From NCBI GenBank assembly GCA_946478675.1, contig CAMLEF010000315.1, forward strand, positions 1 through 5,342: 5,342 nucleotides of DNA. Direction: 5' to 3'. Source of the stretch: an uncultured Flavobacteriales bacterium. Its GTDB lineage: Bacteria; Bacteroidota; Bacteroidia; Palsa-965. The notes beneath the pieces were generated by a model. It searched no databases, was not told the origin of the DNA, and saw only the letters and a list, made by a program, of their open reading frames with translations. Below are positions 1 to 5,273 of this stretch, piece by piece (position 1 is the stretch's first letter; every line of letters starts with the position of its first letter). The position numbers and the translations under genes are program-made.

Positions 1-666
1 AATGCCGACCGAAACGCTTTCGTTGCATTTGTAATTGACTTCGAGCCAGACTTCGCCTGTTGCATTGAGCGCAAAGGCGGCGCCGGAACGGCCGATCCAC
101 ATGGCGGAATCGGAGCTGGCGGCTCCGCAAACGACATAGCCGTAACCGCCCTGACCCGGCATTTGCTGCGCGGGGTCGGTACCGCGGCGAAAGAGCGGAG
201 GATTGTAACTGGCATCCGTGATAATGCCGATGCCGGCAGAATTATTAAAGTCCTCCGACCAAACGGTGGTGATGGCCGGGAAATAATCGACGCTGAGGCA
301 ATTCAGATCGGTGGTCTGCGTGCGGGTGAGCGTAACGTCGCCTTCCCATCCTTTATAGAAAGGAAAGATGGCGCGGGTAGAGGAGAGGCCGTTCTGCTTA
401 ATGCCGGCGCGGATGATGAAATGGTGCGTTCCTTCTGCAAGGACCGGAACGGTGCATGGCAATTCAAAACCGCCGATCAGCGTGCCGTCCATGAAGATCC
501 ACGCGTCGGTGATCTTGCCGGTGGAACCGTTCACCGTCATGCAGTCAATATGTACATAAGAAGGAATGTCTTCGGCGGGGTCCAACACACGGCAGCCGGT
601 CACGCAACCGAAAAAAATTGCGCCGGCTAATACTTTGAATAAGTTCACAGCTAAACGTTGTTTCAT
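1..666 (-). CDS. Putative surface lipoprotein of unknown function (5' part only; runs off the left edge)
   Basis: The minus strand is open from an ATG at 666-664 to base 1 with no stop, giving the first 222 residues. The N-terminus (MKQRLAVNLFK, then a hydrophobic run) ends in the lipobox VTGC at residues 22-25, so Cys25 is the likely lipidated residue; an alternative FFGC ends at Cys21. The mature part begins RVLDPAEDIPSYVHID, resembling small Bacteroidota lipoproteins of unknown function. Residues about 52-95 (KITDAWIFMDG, GGFELPCTVPVLAEG) look like a small beta-sandwich of PEGA or carboxypeptidase-regulatory type. From about 135 onward (VWSEDFNN, GEVWLEVNY) the pattern resembles a jelly-roll or lectin-like domain. 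Both domain ideas are inference from pattern. It starts 27 nt after the stop of the upstream oxidoreductase gene on the same strand, so co-transcription is likely. No clear Shine-Dalgarno precedes the ATG. No function is assigned. Confidence 0.85.
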   Translation of the reverse strand, partial: MKQRLAVNLFKVLAGAIFFGCVTGCRVLDPAEDIPSYVHIDCMTVNGSTGKITDAWIFMDGTLIGGFELPCTVPVLAEGTHHFIIRAGIKQNGLSSTRAIFPFYKGWEGDVTLTRTQTTDLNCLSVDYFPAITTVWSEDFNNSAGIGIITDASYNPPLFRRGTDPAQQMPGQGGYGYVVCGAASSDSAMWIGRSGAAFALNATGEVWLEVNYKCNESVSVGI

Positions 667-693
667 GCAGGGCCCACGTGAAAAACGCTGTGA

Positions 694-1698
694 TCAGGCG
701 TTTATTGTGTGGCCGGGCGCAAAATTACCGTTCTGCCCGAGCTGGTCAATTATTTTATGCGCAACATCGAGGGCCTTGAAGCCGTCGTCGATGGAAACCA
801 GCGGGCGGGTATTGGTGAGGATCGACTGCGCGAACGTTTCCAGCTCCATCTTAATGGCATTCACCGGCTCCGTTTTCGGCGATTCGAAAATGATCTGCTT
901 CTGTCCTTTGCCGGGGCCGAGATCGATCATCATCGCCAGCGGATCGGGCTCGCCTTCGACGTTCTTCATGCGCACGACGCTGACGGTTTTGTCGAGGAAA
1001 TCGACGGAAATATAGGCGTCGCGGCGGAAGAAGCGGGATTTGCGCATGTTCTTGAGCGAGATGCGGCTGGCCGTAAGATTGGCCACCGCGCCGTTGTCGA
1101 ACTCGATGCGGGCGTTGGCGATGTCGGGCGTTTCGCTGACGACCGCTACGCCGCTCGCGCTGATCCGGCGGATGTTGGCTTTCACGAGGCTGAGCACAAC
1201 GTCGATGTCGTGGATCATCAGGTCGAGGATCACGGAAACGTCGGTGCCGCGCGGGTTGAACTGCGCCAGGCGATGCGTCTCGATGAACATCGGGTTGTCG
1301 AGCATGTCTTTTGCGGCGAGGAACGCGGGATTGAAACGTTCGACGTGCCCGACCTGCACTTTTACGTTGGCTTCGGTGGCCAGCTGCATCAGGAGCTTGC
1401 CTTCGGCGACGGTATGCGTGAGCGGTTTTTCGATAAAGACGTGCTTCGACTGCCGGATCGCTTTCTCCGCATTTTCAAAGTGATATAAAGTCGGGGTAAC
1501 GATATCGACCGCATCGCAGGCGGCGATCAGCTCTGCGGCGGAGCTCCAGGCTTTCACACCGAATTCGGCAGCCACTTTTTCGGAGGCGGCAGGATCGGGG
1601 TCGAAAAAACCCAGCAGTTCGAACGCAGGAATTTCTTTCAGCAGGCGAAGGTGGATCTTCCCGAGATGTCCGGCGCCCAATACCCCGATTTTTAACAT
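694..1698 (-). CDS. Gfo/Idh/MocA family NAD(P)-dependent oxidoreductase
   Basis: This 334-residue cytoplasmic protein has the usual length and order for the family. The N-terminal Rossmann fold starts LKIGVLGAGHLG (dinucleotide-binding glycines at 8, 10 and 13). An acidic residue follows the second strand (FFDPDP, about 31-36), and the signature EKP is at 90-92, with Lys91 the expected catalytic lysine. The C-terminal alpha/beta substrate domain carries GHVERFNP (117-124) and DLMIHDID (159-166), where His163 matches the family's catalytic histidine. The GHVERFNP motif is reminiscent of UDP-N-acetylglucosamine 3-dehydrogenases such as GnnA, but no partner aminotransferase is in view, so the substrate is unassigned. 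I chose the ATG at 1698 because it directly begins the Rossmann strand and AAAAGG lies 3 nt upstream. An upstream ATG at 1770 would add 24 residues with no family counterpart. The lipoprotein gene follows in the same direction. Confidence 0.93.
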   Translation of the reverse strand: MLKIGVLGAGHLGKIHLRLLKEIPAFELLGFFDPDPAASEKVAAEFGVKAWSSAAELIAACDAVDIVTPTLYHFENAEKAIRQSKHVFIEKPLTHTVAEGKLLMQLATEANVKVQVGHVERFNPAFLAAKDMLDNPMFIETHRLAQFNPRGTDVSVILDLMIHDIDVVLSLVKANIRRISASGVAVVSETPDIANARIEFDNGAVANLTASRISLKNMRKSRFFRRDAYISVDFLDKTVSVVRMKNVEGEPDPLAMMIDLGPGKGQKQIIFESPKTEPVNAIKMELETFAQSILTNTRPLVSIDDGFKALDVAHKIIDQLGQNGNFAPGHTINA

Positions 1699-1716
1699 AG
1701 ACCTTTTAATTTCTTG

Positions 1717-1724
1717 CAAAAATA
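1717..1724 (-). promoter_or_regulatory. Candidate -7 promoter element for the oxidoreductase gene
   Basis: Read on the minus strand, these bases are TATTTTTG, a full match to the Bacteroidota -7 consensus TAnnTTTG. They lie 18 nt upstream of the ATG at 1698. I find no TTG at the usual -33 distance, and the implied leader would be only about 12 nt, so this is tentative. Confidence 0.33.
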
Positions 1725-1905
1725 GGAGTCCGCTTCCCCCGCGCTTTGCCGTAGTTTCGCAATATATCAACAGGGTTGTGTTGTTTGGAAGTGACGAGGA
1801 TCAGTCCGCAGGTTGTTCGCGATCATCATTTGGAAGGATTGCAACGAACATATTTGCGGCATGATAATCGGTTGGCTCTCCATATGCCCCTCGTTGAGTT
1901 CTAAT

Positions 1906-1912
1906 AAAAGGA
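1906..1912 (+). promoter_or_regulatory. Ribosome binding site deciding the pcm start
   Basis: AAAAGGA sits 5 nt before the ATG at 1918. It supports that start over an in-frame ATG at 1813, whose extra 35 residues (MFAIIIWKDCNEH...) match nothing in the Pcm family and would cover the promoter region. Confidence 0.6.
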
Positions 1913-1917
1913 AAGCG

Positions 1918-2565
1918 ATGCAGGATACATACAGGCATAAAGGATTGCGCAGGAAGCTCGTTGAAGAAGTGCGTTCGAAAGGAATTACCGATGAAAAAGT
2001 GCTGCAGGCGATCGACAGGATCCCGCGACATTTTTTTATGGATGCCGCTTTTCTCGAATTCGCTTACCAGGACAAAGCGTTCCCGATCGGTTCGGGGCAA
2101 ACCATTTCACAACCTTATACAGTCGCTTTTCAGACGCAGCTGCTGCAGCTGAAGAAAGGCGAGAAAGTGCTGGAGATCGGCACCGGTTCCGGTTACCAGA
2201 CGGCGGTGCTGCTCGAATGCGGCGCGCGTGTGTATACCATCGAGCGGCAGAAAGCGCTGTTCGATAAAGTGAAGCCGTTGCTGAATACGATGGGCTACTT
2301 CCCGAACTTCTTTTACGGCGACGGTTATAAAGGATTGCCAACTTTTGCGCCCTACGATAAAATATTAGTGACGTGTGGCGCGACATTCATTCCCGGAAGC
2401 CTCGTTGATCAGCTGAAGCCCGGTGGCCGCCTGGTGATCCCGGTCGGAGAAGGCGATGTGCAAACGATGACGTTGCTTGAAAAATTACCTGACGGACAAA
2501 CCGTTACACAACAGATGGGACAATTTCGTTTTGTGCCGATGTTGGGAGAAAAGGCATGGAAGTAG
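1918..2565 (+). CDS. pcm: Protein-L-isoaspartate(D-aspartate) O-methyltransferase (EC 2.1.1.77)
   Basis: A 215-residue cytoplasmic protein-repair enzyme. Its family methylates the abnormal L-isoaspartyl carboxyl group with S-adenosylmethionine, which allows return to normal aspartate. The length fits the usual 205-220 residues. The N-terminal helices contain VLQAIDRIPRHFF (28-40). The family's substrate and cofactor signature is GSGQTISQPYTVA (58-70), with Ser59 where many homologues have His or Tyr. SAM motif I is VLEIGTGSGYQTAVL (84-98), and the acidic residue that binds the ribose is in YTIER (Glu109). Motif II includes GDGYKGLP and YDKILVTCGA (134-155), and motif III is LKPGGRLVIPVG (166-177). 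The C-terminus FRFVPMLGEKAW is typical. It is divergent from the oxidoreductase gene and 129 bp ahead of the outer-membrane gene, which has its own promoter, so it is probably monocistronic. Stop is TAG at 2563-2565. Confidence 0.96.
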   Translation: MQDTYRHKGLRRKLVEEVRSKGITDEKVLQAIDRIPRHFFMDAAFLEFAYQDKAFPIGSGQTISQPYTVAFQTQLLQLKKGEKVLEIGTGSGYQTAVLLECGARVYTIERQKALFDKVKPLLNTMGYFPNFFYGDGYKGLPTFAPYDKILVTCGATFIPGSLVDQLKPGGRLVIPVGEGDVQTMTLLEKLPDGQTVTQQMGQFRFVPMLGEKAWK

Positions 2566-2566
2566 T

Positions 2567-2608
2567 TTATTAACAGAAAGCCGTGAAAAAGTAGGCGATT
2601 GTTAATAA
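2567..2608. repeat. 9-bp perfect inverted repeat downstream of pcm
   Basis: TTATTAACA at 2567-2575 is the exact reverse complement of TGTTAATAA at 2600-2608, with a 24-nt spacer. The arms are AT-rich and no T-tract follows, so it is a poor intrinsic terminator. Its right arm lies about 24 bp upstream of the -7 element of the next gene, so it could be a regulator site. Confidence 0.4.
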
Positions 2609-2631
2609 CAGACAATAGAATAAGAATTCAA

Positions 2632-2639
2632 TACCTTTG
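2632..2639 (+). promoter_or_regulatory. -7 promoter element for the outer-membrane barrel gene
   Basis: TACCTTTG matches TAnnTTTG perfectly. Transcription would start near 2645, giving a leader of about 50 nt. No TTG is found at the expected -33 distance; the nearest, at 2599-2601, is 30 nt away, which is too far. The leader before the ATG at 2695 is A-rich and nearly free of G, with no Shine-Dalgarno. That is usual for strongly translated Bacteroidota genes. Confidence 0.55.
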
Positions 2640-2648
2640 ACAACGGTG

Positions 2649-2658
2649 TACAATTGTA
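2649..2658. repeat. 10-bp palindrome at the predicted start of the barrel mRNA
   Basis: TACAATTGTA is a perfect palindrome. It starts about 9 bp after the -7 element, so it would sit at the very beginning of the transcript. It could be an operator half-site pair or chance in AT-rich DNA. Confidence 0.3.
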
Positions 2659-2694
2659 TGCCATAACCTAAACAAGTAAACCAAAACCACACTT

Positions 2695-3552
2695 ATGAAA
2701 AAATCTGCACTCCTCGTAGCTGCACTGGCGTTTGGCGCGACCTCTGCCTTCGCTCAGCTTGAGTCGAAGAAAGGTGAAGCTTATCTCCCGGAAGCTGGCG
2801 ATTGGGCTATCGGATTTGATGCGACTCCTTTCCTTCAGTACTTCGGTAACATGGCAAATGCGGGCAATAACAACGGTGGTCTTTCTACCGGCTGGACGAA
2901 CCCCTATGGCATGATCACCGGCAAAATGTATGCTTCTGAAACGATGGCTTACCGCGGTATGCTCCGCATTGGTTTCGGCAGCCAGAAATGGGTAAACCCG
3001 GTTGTTGACGACGCGTCGACCTCCACCCCCCCGGCAATGAAAGAAGACGAACTCAAGCATTCCTACAACTTCATCGGTCTCGGTGCAGGTGTTGAAATGC
3101 GTCGCGGCAAAACCCGTCTCCAGGGTTACTACGGCGGCCAGTTCATGGTCATGTTCGGTGGTTCGAAAGACAGCTACACCTATGGTAACGCTTTCTCTTC
3201 AACCGATCCGACCCCGACCACGACCGTTGACTTCACGACCGGCACGACCGCTAACGTAGGTTTCCGTACCACCGAAGCGAAGTCAGGCACGATGATGGGT
3301 CTCGGTCTCCGTGGCTTCATCGGAGCTGAATACTTCATTCTTCCGAAAGTATCCCTCGGCGCTGAATACGGCTGGGGTCTTGCTTTCATGTCTCAGGGCG
3401 CTGGTTCTTCCACGACCGAAGCATGGAACGGTACCGGCACGACGACCACGACGGTTGACACCGGCCACTCGTCCAGCTTCTCCATCGACACCGACAACGC
3501 TGCTTTCGGTGCTGGTGCTTCTGGTGCGATCCTCGTACACTTCCACTTCTAG
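2695..3552 (+). CDS. Outer-membrane beta-barrel protein (porin-like), probably abundant
   Basis: A 285-residue exported protein. The signal peptide MKKSALLVAALAFGATSAFA is cleaved before Gln21. The mature N-terminus has AGDWAIGFDATPFLQYFGN (34-52), a signature I recognise from Bacteroidota outer-membrane proteins of unknown specific function. Amphipathic strands alternate with polar loops (for example YRGMLRIGFGSQ, NFIGLGAGVEMRRG, RLQGYYGGQFMVMF, MMGLGLRGFIGAEYF, VSLGAEYGWGLAFM), and the chain ends VHFHF with the C-terminal aromatic residue expected of barrels inserted by BamA. Two putative outer loops are very rich in Thr (about 170-193 and 238-256) and both contain TTTVD. Codon choice is strongly biased (AAC over AAT, CGT/CGC for Arg, ACC/ACG for Thr), suggesting high expression. 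Its own promoter, an A-rich leader and a strong terminator make it a single-gene unit. Specific substrate or binding role is unknown. Confidence 0.88.
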   Translation: MKKSALLVAALAFGATSAFAQLESKKGEAYLPEAGDWAIGFDATPFLQYFGNMANAGNNNGGLSTGWTNPYGMITGKMYASETMAYRGMLRIGFGSQKWVNPVVDDASTSTPPAMKEDELKHSYNFIGLGAGVEMRRGKTRLQGYYGGQFMVMFGGSKDSYTYGNAFSSTDPTPTTTVDFTTGTTANVGFRTTEAKSGTMMGLGLRGFIGAEYFILPKVSLGAEYGWGLAFMSQGAGSSTTEAWNGTGTTTTTVDTGHSSSFSIDTDNAAFGAGASGAILVHFHF

Positions 3553-3571
3553 TCGAAGCTGGTTGCAAAAT

Positions 3572-3605
3572 AAAAAAAGCTGTCCCTTCGGGGGCAGCTT
3601 TTTTT
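3572..3605 (+). terminator. Strong intrinsic terminator after the barrel gene
   Basis: A 15-bp stem (3572-3586 with 3591-3605, one G-U pair) closes on the extra-stable tetraloop TTCG at 3587-3590 in a C(UUCG)G context. The 3' arm ends in seven T, and the 5' arm starts with seven A, so it could also work on the opposite strand. It begins 19 nt after the stop codon. Confidence 0.93.
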
Positions 3606-3612
3606 ATTTTTG
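3605..3612 (+). promoter_or_regulatory. Candidate -7 element overlapping the terminator T-tract
   Basis: TATTTTTG matches TAnnTTTG and begins with the last T of the preceding terminator. It ends 4 nt before the GTG at 3617, so a transcript from it would have almost no leader. No TTG lies at the -33 distance, and T-rich DNA yields such matches by chance. Confidence 0.28.
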
Positions 3613-3616
3613 GTTC

Positions 3617-4597
3617 GTGCTGAACAAAACTACCCCATCCCTGTTTCTCTTTATTATCCTGCTGCTTCCTGTCCGAATGATAGCGCAATGGGATACGCTC
3701 ACTTATGCAGATGGCAAGGTGATAAAAGCCCGGATGTTCGCCGGCTCTTCGGAAGGTTTGCCCCGCTTTTTTGCCAGCGCTCGCTTCTGGGGAGAAGCTG
3801 AAGCATTTTACATTGAACCTCGGATCGGGCAATTAGGAGTCGGCGCTTATGCCGGAAAATTTTCGCCTGAAAAAGCTAACCGGGTGCAGGCCGATGCCAT
3901 GCTGTTTGCCTTCAACTTGAAGCAGCTGACTAACGGCGCGTTGGGACTGGATCATGTCGGGGCTTCGGTATATTATGTACAGGTTTCCGATATCATAAAA
4001 ACCTTCCATATCGGTCTTCATGGCGGGATTGCGAAGAAAACGTACGGGGAGGACTTGCGCGTTCCTGTATTGAAAAATCAAACGAAGTACGAGCTGTCTG
4101 ATTTTTCTGCGGTCGAAAATTCGTTTGGCTTAGGAATGGTTTTCCGGAAGGGGATCATTTGCGGTATTCTGACGGAGAGCAGTACGCTGGACAATGCTGC
4201 TATAAAAGAGTATCGGTACAGGTTGCTGATGGTTCGCGTTACCGCCGATTTGCTGTATTATAACGGCTTTAAGTATGTAGAGAAACGAGTGGCCGGTCCT
4301 CCTACGGATCCTGTCCAAGCAAGTGATCTTACTTTTAGCCGTAAGGGCTGGCGGTTAATGGCAACAGGCTACTGGCGTTCTGCTGGGCGAACCATTAGCG
4401 GCCAGCATTATTTCGGAGCCAGCATGGAGCTGGGTTTTGAACACGTCCTCTACGGAAAGTTTAACGAATCAGGCGTTTATTTTGTCTGGGGGCTCGGTGT
4501 GACCTATGGCTTCAAGCAAAGCTTCAGGACGGTTAATCGCCGTCTGCATGTGCTGCCTTCCATAGGAAAAGCAAAACGAAGCGGGATATTCGGTTGA
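3617..4597 (+). CDS. Unrecognised exported protein, probably an outer-membrane beta-barrel
   Basis: I do not recognise this 326-residue protein. The GTG start at 3617 gives a good signal peptide: LNKTTPS, then the hydrophobic core LFLFIILLL, then MIA with cleavage before Gln24. The frame stays open back to an ATG at 3311, but that start would lie inside the barrel gene and read through the terminator hairpin. The in-frame ATG at 3677 would delete most of the signal peptide. The mature chain has alternating polar and hydrophobic strands ending in aromatic residues (SFGLGMVFRKGIICGILTE, YRLLMVRVTADLLYYNG, HYFGASMELGFEHVLYG, GVYFVWGLGVTYGF), which suggests a barrel. It ends with a basic tail rather than a terminal Phe. 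No Shine-Dalgarno is visible. Codon use is more mixed than in the upstream barrel gene, suggesting lower expression. It may depend on read-through of the terminator or on the promoter candidate overlapping it. It converges on smpB with a 7-nt gap. Confidence 0.72.
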   Translation: MLNKTTPSLFLFIILLLPVRMIAQWDTLTYADGKVIKARMFAGSSEGLPRFFASARFWGEAEAFYIEPRIGQLGVGAYAGKFSPEKANRVQADAMLFAFNLKQLTNGALGLDHVGASVYYVQVSDIIKTFHIGLHGGIAKKTYGEDLRVPVLKNQTKYELSDFSAVENSFGLGMVFRKGIICGILTESSTLDNAAIKEYRYRLLMVRVTADLLYYNGFKYVEKRVAGPPTDPVQASDLTFSRKGWRLMATGYWRSAGRTISGQHYFGASMELGFEHVLYGKFNESGVYFVWGLGVTYGFKQSFRTVNRRLHVLPSIGKAKRSGIFG

Positions 4598-4604
4598 GAT
4601 TCGC

Positions 4605-5057
4605 CTACTTGAACCGTCTCGCCGTCTCCCGCTGCAAGTCTTTTTTCTTGAGGTCTTCGCGTTTATCGAAAAGCTTTTTTCCTTTTGCCAGTGCAATTTC
4701 CAGCTTGGCCCAGCCTTTTTCGCTGATGAACAAACGCAGCGGCACGATGGTAAGGCCCTGGTCTTTCAGCTTTCCTTCCAACTTGCGCAGCTCGTGTTTG
4801 GCCAGCATCAGCTTGCGGTCGCGTTTGGGCTCGTGGTTGTAATACGTGCCCTTGTCGTATTCGTTGATCTGGATGTTCCGCACGATCAATTCTCCGTTCA
4901 CGAAAACGCAAAATCCGTCGGTGATATTCGCTTTGCCCATCCGGATAGATTTGATCTCGGTGCCGGTCAATACCATTCCCGCGACGTATTTGTCGAGGAA
5001 CGCGTACTCGAAAGAAGCGCGCTTGTTCTTAATATCGATGGATGCCGGAAGGCTCAT
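4605..5057 (-). CDS. smpB: SsrA-binding protein SmpB (trans-translation, ribosome rescue)
   Basis: A 150-residue protein of normal family length. SmpB binds the tRNA-like part of tmRNA and brings it to stalled ribosomes, acting as the missing anticodon arm. The oligonucleotide-binding barrel shows [12 protein letters not shown] (9-20), [17 protein letters not shown] (32-48) and [19 protein letters not shown] (75-93). The C-terminal tail carries the conserved GKKLFDKRE (126-134) followed by a basic helix ([16 protein letters not shown]) that enters the mRNA path of the ribosome. The ATG at 5057 begins [14 protein letters not shown], which matches family starts. No Shine-Dalgarno is visible; the sequence just upstream is AATTTAGTGCGGC, directly after the terminator of the tRNA-Leu(CAG) gene. 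TAATTTAG (5071-5064) is one base off TAnnTTTG and ends 6 nt before the ATG, so the mRNA may have almost no leader. The ssrA gene is not in this window. Confidence 0.96.
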   Translation of the reverse strand: MSLPASIDIKNKRASFEYAFLDKYVAGMVLTGTEIKSIRMGKANITDGFCVFVNGELIVRNIQINEYDKGTYYNHEPKRDRKLMLAKHELRKLEGKLKDQGLTIVPLRLFISEKGWAKLEIALAKGKKLFDKREDLKKKDLQRETARRFK

Positions 5058-5070
5058 GCCGCACTAAATT

Positions 5071-5095
5071 AAAAAAGCAATCCGAAGATTGCTTT
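5071..5095 (-). terminator. Intrinsic terminator of the tRNA-Leu unit
   Basis: On the minus strand a 9-bp stem (AAAGCAATC with GATTGCTTT) closes on a TTCG loop in a C(UUCG)G context and runs into six T (5076-5071). It begins 4 nt after the CCA end of tRNA-Leu(CAG). It ends 13 nt before the smpB start codon, so it separates the tRNA unit from smpB. Confidence 0.87.
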
Positions 5096-5098
5096 AAG

Positions 5099-5185
5099 TG
5101 GTGCCCAGGGAGAGACTCGAACTCTCAAGTCAGTGAAGACAACGGCTTCTGAGACCGCAACGTTTACCAATTTCGCCACCTGGGC
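5099..5185 (-). tRNA. tRNA-Leu (anticodon CAG), with encoded CCA
   Basis: The 87-nt minus-strand gene folds as a class II tRNA. The acceptor GCCCAGG (5185-5179) pairs with CCTGGGC (5109-5103), followed by discriminator A and CCA (5101-5099). The D arm is GCG/CGT with TTGGTAAA in the loop. The anticodon stem GCGGT/GCCGT has G-U pairs at both ends and encloses the loop CTCAGAA, placing anticodon CAG at 5151-5149 after the invariant T33. A long variable arm (GTC...GAC) and the T arm GAGAG-TTCGAGT-CTCTC complete it. It reads CUG codons. Position 37 is A instead of the G usual for tRNAs that read CUN. It lies downstream of tRNA-Leu(GAG) on the same strand. Confidence 0.95.
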
Positions 5186-5198
5186 ATTAAAAGAATTC

Positions 5199-5265
5199 AA
5201 AAAAAATGCTGAATTCTGAACTCGTTTTTCCGGAAAACCGGTACTCAAAAACTCACAATTCAGCA
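5199..5265 (-). terminator. Long imperfect hairpin with T-tract between the two tRNA-Leu genes
   Basis: On the minus strand, TGCTGAATT (5265-5257) pairs with AATTCAGCA (5215-5207), GTTTTT (5252-5247) with AAAAAC (5229-5224), and CCGG with CCGG around a TTTT loop (5241-5230). Unequal internal loops separate these segments. Eight T follow (5206-5199). It begins 8 nt after the 3' end of tRNA-Leu(GAG), which fits a terminator. The interior loops make it weaker than the other two hairpins, so partial read-through or a role in tRNA processing is possible. Confidence 0.6.
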
Positions 5266-5273
5266 ATGAAATG

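Noticed and set aside
163..630. 155-codon plus-strand open frame at the left end
   Set aside because: It is a shadow of the lipoprotein frame, which has a signal peptide and lipobox and is open to the edge.
709..1488. 259-codon plus-strand open frame opposite the oxidoreductase gene
   Set aside because: It is a mirror of the biased codons on the other strand. It has no recognisable domain, whereas the minus-strand protein has full family motifs.
1699..1770. N-terminal extension of the oxidoreductase from the ATG at 1770
   Set aside because: The Rossmann strand begins at the 1698 ATG, AAAAGG lies just before it, and the extension would cover the candidate promoter.
1829..1856. Possible pcm promoter: TTTG at 1829 and CATATTTG at 1849
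   Set aside because: The -7 box has a mismatch at its first base and the 16-nt spacing is short, so it is too weak to list as a feature.
1813..1917. N-terminal extension of Pcm from the ATG at 1813
   Set aside because: The 35 extra residues do not fit the family, and a ribosome binding site precedes the ATG at 1918.
3311..3616. Open frame continuing upstream of the exported-protein gene to an ATG at 3311
   Set aside because: It overlaps the barrel gene in another frame and translates the terminator hairpin (residues NKKSCPFGGSFFYF). The upstream part is low-complexity shadow coding, and the signal peptide begins at 3617.
5193..5216. Two GAATTC sites flanking an A-tract, considered as a short direct repeat or attachment site next to the tRNA gene
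   Set aside because: No integrase, no duplicated tRNA 3' end and no foreign-looking DNA are present. The bases are explained by the hairpin and T-tract.
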